From: Cloacibacillus sp. An23
Lineage (GTDB): Bacteria > Synergistota > Synergistia > Synergistales > Synergistaceae
Direction of reading: 5' to 3'
Assembly (NCBI RefSeq): GCF_002159945.1
Contig: NZ_NFJQ01000001.1
Location: 1 to 64,000 of the forward strand
Length of the DNA: 64,000 nt
Program-made: the position numbers and the translations under genes
The notes under the pieces: model-generated
What the model was told of the DNA's origin: nothing
Databases searched by the model: none
The model's input: the letters and a program-made list of their open reading frames with translations, nothing else
In this document: positions 25,968 to 32,895 of the stretch, piece after piece
Layout of the letters: each line of letters opens with the position of its first letter
Numbering within the stretch: the first letter of the stretch is position 1

Positions 25968-26878
25968 CTCTTTTCACCTCTTTTTTCTATATATAACGAA
26001 GCTAGGTTTATAGCCAAAGTCATTATCAGAAGTATCAGTCCGGCGAAAAAAAGCGCGTGATAATGCGTGCTTCCCACCGGCGTCTCGCCCATCTCCGCCG
26101 CTATCGTCGAAGTGAGCGGGCGTATCGGGTCGGTGAACATAGTGGGCAGTATAGCCGCGCCGCCCGCCGCCATAAGGACGACCATCGTCTCGCCGAGAGC
26201 CCTCATCACGCCGAGCAGAGTCGCGGCGATTATTCCCGGGAGCGCGCTCGGGAAAACGACCTTGAAAATCGTCTCGAGCCTCGTCGCGCCGAGCGCGTAA
26301 GAGGCGTCGCGCAGCTCGCCCGGCACCGCGGCGAGCGCCTCGTCAGAAAGCGAGGCTACCGAAGGAATTATAAGGAACCCCAGCAAAATCGAAGAGTTGA
26401 GCAGATTCAGCCCGCTCGGGATGCCTATAGCCACCTGCATCCAAGGAGCTATTATCATCATGCCGATAAATCCGAGGACTATCGACGGCAGGAAGCCGAG
26501 CATTTCAAAGAGAACTTTGAAAAACTGGCGAACCTTGCGCGGCGCTATCTCCGCGGAGAAAATCGCGAGCGCGATGGAGACCGGGATCGCCATCACGCTC
26601 GAGAGGACGGTGGCCGCGAGCGTTCCCGCTATCAGGGCCGCCATTCCCAGCGCCGGGGGTTCTTCCGTCGGGTACCAGTCCTTCGAGAAGAACATCTCCC
26701 CCAGCGACGTAGATTCAAGGACGGGCAGCCCGTTCGCCACCAGGAACCCGAGGATGAAGATCAGGACGACGATTCCAGTCACCGCCACGCAGAAGACTAC
26801 GCGCGACATTATCCTGTCTCCTCTGCCCCCGAACCCCTGCGAGGCTATGGACGCCGTTTTGTTTGCGCTGCTGTTCAT
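25964..26878 (-). CDS. pstC: Phosphate ABC transporter permease PstC
   Basis: A 304-residue inner-membrane permease with six helices. The EAA loop DASYALGATRLETIFKVVFP is nearly the same as in PstA, as expected for paralogous halves. FEMLGFLPSIVLGFIGM is a typical PstC segment. It lies between pstS and pstA in the usual order. Confidence 0.95.
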   Translation of the reverse strand: MNSSANKTASIASQGFGGRGDRIMSRVVFCVAVTGIVVLIFILGFLVANGLPVLESTSLGEMFFSKDWYPTEEPPALGMAALIAGTLAATVLSSVMAIPVSIALAIFSAEIAPRKVRQFFKVLFEMLGFLPSIVLGFIGMMIIAPWMQVAIGIPSGLNLLNSSILLGFLIIPSVASLSDEALAAVPGELRDASYALGATRLETIFKVVFPSALPGIIAATLLGVMRALGETMVVLMAAGGAAILPTMFTDPIRPLTSTIAAEMGETPVGSTHYHALFFAGLILLIMTLAINLASLYIEKRGEKR

Positions 26879-26911
26879 AAGGGCTGTCCGCCTTCTTCCT
26901 TCAGAACCTTG

Positions 26912-27739
26912 CTACTTTACTTCGCGGAGCGAGACGTAACCGGTGCTGTTGACTATCTTCTGTCCGGCGTCGCTCTGCATATACATAAGGAAGTTCAGGA
27001 CTTCGCCCTGCGGCCAGCCGTTGGTGAACATGTAGAGGAAGCGGGAAAGCGGATACTGCCCGTTGCGCGCGGTCGCGGCGCTCGCGGCGACGCCTTCGAC
27101 CTTAAGCCCCTTGACGGTGTTGTTGACGTAGCCCATGCCTTCGTAGCCGATGGCGTTCGGGTTCTTGCTGACGGTGGCGAGCATAGCGCCGCTGGAAGCC
27201 GTGACCTGGGCCTTCGCCGTCACGCGGGTCTTCTCGCCGGCGTCCATGATCATTTCCTGCCACGTGCCGTAGGTGCCGGAGCTGGTGTCGCGTCCGACTA
27301 CCACTATCGGGGCGTCGGCTCCGCCGACTTCCTTCCAGTTGGTGATTTTGCCGGAGAAGATGTCCTTCAGCTGGGCCTTCGTGAGGTCGGCGACCTTGTT
27401 GTCCTTGTGGACGATGGGAACGATGCAGTCAAGCGCGACCGCGAAGGGAACGGGGTAGACCTTCTTGCTGATGCAGTTCTGGACTTCAGAATCCTTGATG
27501 AAGCGCGAAGCGTTGGCTATCTGCGCCGCGCCGTCGGCGAGGGACTTGAAGCCGTTGCCGGTGCCGGTGCCGGAGACCGAGAACTGCACGCCCTGATGCT
27601 CTTTCATATACTGCTCGACGGCAGCCTGCCCGAAGGGAAGGACCGTCGTTGAACCGTCCATTACGATAGGAGCCGCCATCGCCGCCGAGGCCGCTCCGAG
27701 AACCAATGTTGCAACTAATGCGCTAAGTACTTTCTTCAT
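26912..27739 (-). CDS. pstS: Periplasmic phosphate-binding protein PstS
   Basis: A 275-residue precursor with a clear Sec signal peptide (residues 1-22, ending ASAAMAAP); no lipobox cysteine, so it is periplasmic rather than a lipoprotein. Phosphate-contacting motifs MDGSTTVLPF (about residue 27) and DTSSGTYGTW (about residue 149) are present. It is the first gene of the pst operon behind a PHO box. The next gene starts 33 bases after its stop; I saw no terminator in that gap. Confidence 0.95.
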   Translation of the reverse strand: MKKVLSALVATLVLGAASAAMAAPIVMDGSTTVLPFGQAAVEQYMKEHQGVQFSVSGTGTGNGFKSLADGAAQIANASRFIKDSEVQNCISKKVYPVPFAVALDCIVPIVHKDNKVADLTKAQLKDIFSGKITNWKEVGGADAPIVVVGRDTSSGTYGTWQEMIMDAGEKTRVTAKAQVTASSGAMLATVSKNPNAIGYEGMGYVNNTVKGLKVEGVAASAATARNGQYPLSRFLYMFTNGWPQGEVLNFLMYMQSDAGQKIVNSTGYVSLREVK

Positions 27740-27770
27740 AGGTACTCCTCCTATAAATAGTGTACTTGGA

Positions 27771-27824
27771 AGTATATTCCCGAGCGGTTAACGATGTGTG
27801 TACGAAATGTAACGGTAATGTAAA
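27771..27824 (-). promoter_or_regulatory. PHO box (four direct repeats) and -10 of pstS
   Basis: On the minus strand four hexamers TTTACA, GTTACA, TACACA and TTAACC follow each other with exact 11-base spacing (27819-27824, 27808-27813, 27797-27802, 27786-27791). They resemble the TTAACA-like repeats bound by PhoP/PhoB dimers. A -10 element TATACT (27771-27776) lies nine bases past the last repeat, so the repeats replace a normal -35 element, as in activated pho promoters. Confidence 0.85.
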
Positions 27825-27828
27825 CGCC

Positions 27829-27887
27829 AAAAAAGCCGGACGCGGCAAGGGAAAAAGACGGATAACCATTATTTCGCGTCCGGGCGC
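27829..27887 (-). terminator. Terminator of the glycosyltransferase gene
   Basis: GCCCGGACGCG and CGCGTCCGGC form a ten-pair stem around a loop of about 30 bases, followed on the minus strand by six T. It lies between the GT8 gene and the PHO box, insulating the pst operon. Confidence 0.7.
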
Positions 27888-27943
27888 TTGTTTCGTACCT
27901 GCATAGCACCAGGTATATATCGATGCTTGCGAGGCGCCTAGCG

Positions 27944-28909
27944 TTATTTGGTAATCTTTTTGATATTTCTGATGTTGTCCGTGAACTGTCGCCAAAGTCT
28001 GCGTATGCAGTCGCAGGAATGTCTGTGGTAGTATCTGTCATTGACCGCAGCTTTATAAAAAGATTCAACGATCTCCTCTTTCCACGGAGTGAACAGAAGA
28101 TAATGCCAATACAGCATATCGGCGTTGCTGACCGTCACCATTTGCCACGGTTTGCCTTTGAGGTAAAAATGCCAGATTCGCCTGAGTGAAAATAAATCAT
28201 CGTATACCCTGTCAGGCGCGAAATTATATTTTCTATCCACATACAAAATATCCCCTATAAATTCCGCGTTTATGAAATCCTGATCCGGAGTCTTTGGACT
28301 ATAGCGCTTAATGTATGCTATGGCGTTTTTTGCCATTGTTAAATCTTTTCCGTATTTTGAGCGCATGTTATCAAGATTTACGACTAAGACACCTGAATTG
28401 ATATAGCGTTCGTAGTTCAGTCCACGTGAGTCCGTTTTTATATCACTTTTAGGGATCGTTATGTCAGGGAGTGAATGAACTTTTTCCCAGCAAACCCCGC
28501 ACACGCTGTGTTCATCGTCTTCCGCGAATTCGTGCCAAAGTTCAGAGATATCCAAAGTTACAACTACATCACAGTCTAGATATAGAACTTTTCTTATATC
28601 CGTCAACATCTCGTGCATACATAAACGGTATAGAGAGCCGCGGGTAAATCTTAAACAAGCATCGTCTATATCAGGAGTCAGACACCTATTGAAGTGGTTG
28701 GATATATCGATAAAACGGATATCAGCACGCGCAGAAGGCGAATTGGCGGCGCATGTTTCCTCCAATTTTATTTTATTACATTCCGTCAGCGTTTCGTCGT
28801 GCAGCACATGAAAAAACACATGCGCGCTCGTGTTCTGAAGGACAGAGGCGATAACAACGCCTGCGTGACGCGCGTAAGTCCCGTCTGGATCGTAAATAGT
28901 GAGAGCCAA
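27944..28909 (-). CDS. GT8-family glycosyltransferase, probably phase-variable
   Basis: A 321-residue cytoplasmic enzyme of glycosyltransferase family 8, whose members add galactose or glucose to lipopolysaccharide cores. Visible are the metal/UDP-sugar motif LDCDVVV (about residues 110-116), the INSGVLVVNL loop, the DQDFIN segment and the late HFYLKGKPW block (HxxGxxKPW in the family). The first beta strand VNLALTIYD begins two codons before the only usable in-frame start, a TTG (28909), so the true N-terminus probably lies upstream. A (CCAT)6 repeat sits there, behind a GTG with AAGGGAAGG that is one frame off. Codon and base usage are AT-rich compared with neighbours, suggesting acquisition by transfer. 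Confidence 0.85.
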   Translation of the reverse strand: MALTIYDPDGTYARHAGVVIASVLQNTSAHVFFHVLHDETLTECNKIKLEETCAANSPSARADIRFIDISNHFNRCLTPDIDDACLRFTRGSLYRLCMHEMLTDIRKVLYLDCDVVVTLDISELWHEFAEDDEHSVCGVCWEKVHSLPDITIPKSDIKTDSRGLNYERYINSGVLVVNLDNMRSKYGKDLTMAKNAIAYIKRYSPKTPDQDFINAEFIGDILYVDRKYNFAPDRVYDDLFSLRRIWHFYLKGKPWQMVTVSNADMLYWHYLLFTPWKEEIVESFYKAAVNDRYYHRHSCDCIRRLWRQFTDNIRNIKKITK

Positions 28910-28932
28910 GTTTACAGTAGTATTACCTTCGA

Positions 28933-28956
28933 ATGGATGGATGGATGGATGGATGG
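28933..28956 (-). repeat. Tetranucleotide tract (CCAT)6 at the 5' end of the GT8 gene
   Basis: Six perfect ATGG units on the plus strand (CCAT on the sense strand). Reading from GTG 28992 (ribosome site AAGGGAAGG) the frame runs through the repeat and stops at TAA shortly after. With seven or four units it would continue into the glycosyltransferase. Slipped-strand changes in such tracts switch surface-sugar genes on and off in several host-associated bacteria. Confidence 0.75.
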
Positions 28957-29141
28957 ATCTTTTTTCTGAAGTAATTTCAAGTTCCGCACGTCCTTCCCTT
29001 ATCTATAAAGCCCCAGCAAAGCTACACGGGTACAACTACATCATATCTAACCAACAACAACGGTACCTTTTGTAATTCCTCCATTGCGTAAACGGCACGA
29101 AGATTTACCTGCGCGCCGTTTACTTGATTTTTTCAGAATCT

Positions 29142-29621
29142 TTAATCCTCGCACTTCGCTATCGCGTCTTCGGCGGTGGCGTTTATGCATATTATGTCCA
29201 CTATGCCCGCGCCGTAGCGCTCGAGCATCGAGGCCGGGCAGTATATGCTGTTTCTTATCACGTCCTGGTTGGGGATCATGCTCTCGCAGTCCACGAAGCT
29301 TTTGTAGCGTATCTCGCCGTCGCGCATGTCGAACTCGAAGTTGCCGTTTTTCAGTCCGTAGTTGGCGCGGCACACGAAATCGGCCATCGTCGTCATCATT
29401 TTTTCGTCGTTTTTATCCGCGCCGATCGGGGAGCGTGCGTACACGGTGTAGTCGTCGACGTCCACAGTGATGAAGTATTTAGCCTCTTTGATTTTGCCGT
29501 CGAGGTTCAGCCCGAAGGTAAACACTCCTTTTTCTTCGTCGAAATCGAAGTTCCATTTTTCTCCCTCTAGGAAGCTTTTAACCGCGTCGGCTATGCCGGC
29601 GGAATATTCTCTTGTTTCCAT
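29142..29621 (-). CDS. YbjN-like domain protein
   Basis: A 159-residue soluble protein resembling the YbjN/T3SS-chaperone-like fold: an N-terminal helix (IADAVKSFLEGEKWNF), then alternating strands (KGVFTFGLNLD, KYFITVDVDDYTVYARSPI) and a central helix ADFVCRANYGLKNGNFEFD, which is the most family-like part. No enzymatic motif is visible. Such proteins are linked to stress regulation or protein binding, without a firm biochemical role. ATG 29621 is preceded by AGGGAG. It lies in the low-GC insert with the GT8 gene on the same strand, but some 230 bases apart. Confidence 0.65.
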   Translation of the reverse strand: METREYSAGIADAVKSFLEGEKWNFDFDEEKGVFTFGLNLDGKIKEAKYFITVDVDDYTVYARSPIGADKNDEKMMTTMADFVCRANYGLKNGNFEFDMRDGEIRYKSFVDCESMIPNQDVIRNSIYCPASMLERYGAGIVDIICINATAEDAIAKCED

Positions 29622-29819
29622 TGCAGACACTCTCCCTCATATAGATTCGTGTTCCGGTACAGGATATTATGCTTTCCGGGACAAGTCAATGACGCCGTGC
29701 TGAGACGCGGCGCGCACGTTCTTTGACAAAGCGGCGATTGAATACTATAACATAACACATGCTCCGCGAGTTCGGAAAAAACGCCTAAACCGGACGGCGG
29801 TTTTGGGGGGACGCGGCGG

Positions 29820-30986
29820 ATGGCCGACGGCAAGCTTTATTCTAAGGATGTTCTTCTGATTTTGACGGCGAGCTTTTTTTATTTTTCGTGCCCGATGCTG
29901 GTAACACCTATAATTACCGGGTTTTCCGGCTCGCTGGGCGCTTCGGCGGCTCTGATGGGGCTTATCGGCGGCATGATGAATCTCTGCTCGCTCTTCTGCC
30001 GCCCGTTCGCCGGCAATCTCGCGGACGTCGTGAGCAAAAGCCGCCTCTCGATAGCGGGGACGTGGATGATGGCGGCGGCCTGTCTCGGCTATATGCTCGC
30101 GCTCGGGCCGCGCGCGGTCGCGGCTTTCCGCGTGATACACGGCATTGGCTTCGCCTGCTGCTCCGTCTGCATGGCGACGTGGATGTCGAATCTGCTTCCG
30201 CGCGACAAGATCGGCTCCGGCATGGGGCTCTACGGCGCGATGAACGCGCTCGCAATGGCGCTGGCTCCGGCGCTCGGGATCTTCACCTACAGGCTTTTCG
30301 GCTACCGCGCCGCGTTTGGCGTGGCAATGCTTTCCGCACTCGTCAGCTCTTTCGTCATAATGCTCATCAAGAAGGGCGGCGAGCCGTCGAAGAAGGAACG
30401 CGCGGCAGAAAGCAGGAGGAGCCGCGGCTTCAGCTTCATCTATCCGAGAGTCGTGCCGGCGGCGCTTATCATTATGCTTTTCGCGATACCGTACTGCGCC
30501 ACGCAGTCCTTCATAGTCGGCTATACGGAGGCGCGCGGCCTCCACGTCTCGGTCGGCCTGTTTTTTCCGTTCTACGCGGCGGTGCTGCTCGTGCTGCGCC
30601 TCTGCCTCAAGAGCCTGTTCGACAAGCTTCCGTTCAGGGTGTTCCAGACCGGGGCCTCGCTCTGCACGCTCGCGGCTATCATCTGTCTTTCTCTGATGCA
30701 AAGCGACGCGCTGCTTCTTCTCGCCGCGGCCTTCATGGCGGGAAGCTACGGCATAATGAGCTCCGTCTGCCAGTCCGCCGCGATGCTCGCCGCGGGGCCG
30801 GAACACCGCGGGCTCGCAAACAGCACCTATTACATCGGCTTCGACCTCGGCATGATGCTCGGCCCGGTCTGCGGCGGTCTGCTTTTCGGACACGCGCCGC
30901 TCTCTCTTTTCTATCCGGCGCTCGCGCTCGCCGTGCCGCTCGCGGCGGCGGTCTACATGGTTTCGGCGCGCAGAGGCATGTTTTAG
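29820..30986 (+). CDS. Major facilitator superfamily transporter
   Basis: A 388-residue membrane protein with twelve predicted helices in two halves. The loop 2-3 motif RPFAGNLADVVSKSRLSIAG (family form GxxxDRxGRR) lies at about residue 61. Charged residues cluster in the central loop (KKGGEPSKKERAAESRRSRG, about residues 182-201). The sequence resembles drug/sugar-efflux MFS proteins of the YwfA/AraJ kind, but substrate cannot be inferred. The MATE reading frame follows after six bases, suggesting an efflux operon. Confidence 0.85.
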   Translation: MADGKLYSKDVLLILTASFFYFSCPMLVTPIITGFSGSLGASAALMGLIGGMMNLCSLFCRPFAGNLADVVSKSRLSIAGTWMMAAACLGYMLALGPRAVAAFRVIHGIGFACCSVCMATWMSNLLPRDKIGSGMGLYGAMNALAMALAPALGIFTYRLFGYRAAFGVAMLSALVSSFVIMLIKKGGEPSKKERAAESRRSRGFSFIYPRVVPAALIIMLFAIPYCATQSFIVGYTEARGLHVSVGLFFPFYAAVLLVLRLCLKSLFDKLPFRVFQTGASLCTLAAIICLSLMQSDALLLLAAAFMAGSYGIMSSVCQSAAMLAAGPEHRGLANSTYYIGFDLGMMLGPVCGGLLFGHAPLSLFYPALALAVPLAAAVYMVSARRGMF

Positions 30987-30992
30987 CGAAAG

Positions 30993-32366
30993 ATGAAAAG
31001 CCGGCTCAGCGAAAGGGAAATAGAAATCTTCGAGACGATGCCGGTGCCGAGGGCCGTCGCGGCTCTCGCGGTGCCTACGGTCGTCAGCCAGATAATCGCG
31101 ATAGTCTACAACATCGCGGACACGTGGTACATCGGGCAGCTCAATGACACCGGAATGATGGCGGCGGTGACGCTCGTCTTCCCGGCGTTTCTGATGCTTT
31201 CCGCGGTCGCGAACCTTTTCGGCATAGGCGGCGCGAGCCTGCTATAGCGTTCGCTCGGGCGGCGCGACTACGAAATGGCGAAAAAAGCCGGGGCTTCGGC
31301 GGCGTGGCTCGCGGCGGCCGCGTCGCTGCTATATTCTCTCGCGGTCTTCGTCTGGCGCGAGCCGCTGCTCTCCACGCTCGGAGCCGACGAAAATTCCCTG
31401 CCTCATGCGAGCGCCTATCTTTTCTGGACGGTGACCGTCGGCGGCCTGCCGACTATTATGAACATGGTGCTCGCGCACCTGATCCGCGCGGAAGGACAGT
31501 CGCGCCGCGCGAGCTTCGGCGTGAGCCTCGGCGGCGTGCTGAACGTCGCGCTCGACCCGATATTCATCTACGACTGGGGACTCGGCCTCGCGATGAAGGG
31601 CGCGGCTATGGCGACGGCGCTCTCGAATCTCATAGCGATGCTCTATCTTCTGTATTATCTGCTGCGCCCGCGCGAGGAGAATATAATCTCTCTGTCGCCG
31701 CGCCACGTGCGGCTCACTGGGAGCACTGCGGGGGAGATTTTCTTCGTCGGCCTGCCCGCCTCGATACAGTTGGTGATGAACACGCTTTCCAACATCGTGC
31801 TGAATTATCTGATGTCGGCCTACGCGGCCGGCGCTCTCTCTGCGGTCGGCATCGTCAAGAAAATAGACCAGGTGCCGACCTACATCGTGCAGGGGATATG
31901 CAGCGGCGTCATTCCGCTGCTGGCCTACAACTACGCGGCGGGGAACTACAAGCGGCTGTGGCGCTGCACTTACTTCGCGGGGCTCTGTTCGCTCGCCGTC
32001 ACTCTCTCCTACCTCGCCATGTGCGAGTCAGTCCCGGCCTTCCTGGTACGCCTCTTCATGGAAGACGGAGACGCCGTTTCAGCCGGCTCGGTCTTCCTGC
32101 GGCTGCACTGCGTCTCCATCCCGTTCCTGTCGATAATATCGCTCATCATAGCCTTCTTCCAGGCGACTGGACGCGGAAAGCCGGCGCTCGTTCTTTCCTT
32201 CCTGCGCAAAGGGCCTATAGACATCCCGCTGATGGTCCTGATGAACGCGGTATGGCCGATGTACGGCATAATGGCGGTGCAGCCGATGATGGACGTAGCC
32301 GTGGCCTCCGTCTGCGTCGCGATGTACCGCGCCGTGCAGAGGAAGGACCGCCGCGCCTCATCGTAA
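30993..32366 (+). pseudogene. MATE-family efflux protein interrupted by an amber codon
   Basis: The reading frame encodes a MATE (multidrug and toxin extrusion) transporter over about 457 codons: PTVVSQIIAIVYNIADTWYIG and GGASLL at the start, RSLGRRDYEMAKKAG next, and a full second half (QGICSGVIPLLAYNYAAGNY). An in-frame TAG at 31245-31247 breaks it after 84 codons, exactly where relatives have serine in GGASLxSRSLG; TCG to TAG needs one change. There are no frameshifts. Restart at ATG 31275 would give a protein lacking the first two or three helices. A recent nonsense mutation, a sequencing error, or read-through are all possible. Confidence 0.8.
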
Positions 32367-32414
32367 ACACGCCGCCCGGACGGCTCCGCCGGGGCCGCGG
32401 GCGCGAGGCGGACT

Positions 32415-32820
32415 TTACGCCACGTCGAGAAAGCCTATCGTCCTGACCTGCGGAGTCCCCCGGAGCGGCATTACATCGATCACAGCGCGCACGTCCTCTT
32501 CTTCGACATCCATTTGCTCGCTGCGAACGGCCTGCTTGATGCGTATCTGCTCGAAGACGCGGCGCACCGTCCTGCCGTTGGCGAAGTCCTCCTCGTGCGT
32601 CAGCTTTTCAAAGAATCCCGCGAGCGCGGCTCGCGCGCCGCCGCTTACGGCGTACCCGTCCGCGCGGCACATAGAGTCGAATATATCGAGCATCTCGCCG
32701 GCGCTGTAGTCAGGGAAATCTATGTAGAACTGCACGCGCCCGCGCATCCCCGGGTTCATGTCGAGCATCGCGTACATCTCGTCGGGATACCCCGCGAGTA
32801 TGCAGACGAATTCCTTCCTA
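32415..32820 (-). pseudogene. C-terminal fragment of an AAA+ ATPase (SpoVK/CbbX type)
   Basis: The fragment begins with EFVCILAGYPDEMYAM and continues MNPGMRGRVQFYIDFPDY, which is the sensor-1 and arginine-finger region of the CbbX/SpoVK AAA+ family. A normal helical lid (ANGRTVRRVFEQIRIKQ) and stop follow. Everything before it, including Walker A and B, is missing. The frame is broken precisely at a 45-base palindrome (32821-32865) that separates it from mutS2. The fragment has no own start signal upstream except internal ATGs, so it is most likely non-functional. Confidence 0.7.
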
Positions 32821-32865
32821 TTGTAATGACGACGGACAGTATGATACTGTCCGTCGTCATTACAA
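32821..32865. repeat. Perfect 22-base inverted repeat (palindrome)
   Basis: Arms 32821-32842 and 32844-32865 are perfect complements around a single central G: TTGTAATGACGACGGACAGT.. mirrors itself. It sits between mutS2 and the AAA+ gene fragment and marks the point where the latter loses its 5' part. It could be a solo palindromic element or the fused ends of a lost insertion sequence. There is no T run for either strand, so it is not a standard terminator. Confidence 0.75.
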
Positions 32866-32895
32866 AAAGAATACTTAATCGTAAAAACCGCGCGC

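Noticed and set aside
29088-29133. Plus-strand terminator-like hairpin (GTAAACGGC / GCCGTTTAC followed by T)
   Set aside because: No plus-strand gene ends here; both neighbours are on the minus strand. It may be a leftover of the low-GC insert, but there is no transcript to assign it to.
29745-30893. A 382-codon minus-strand frame opposite the MFS gene
   Set aside because: Its composition is extreme (Arg, His, Glu) and it lies entirely over a clear transporter gene.
31304-32446. A plus-strand frame overlapping the MATE gene in another phase
   Set aside because: The MATE frame carries all the family similarity; this one is arginine-rich shadow sequence.
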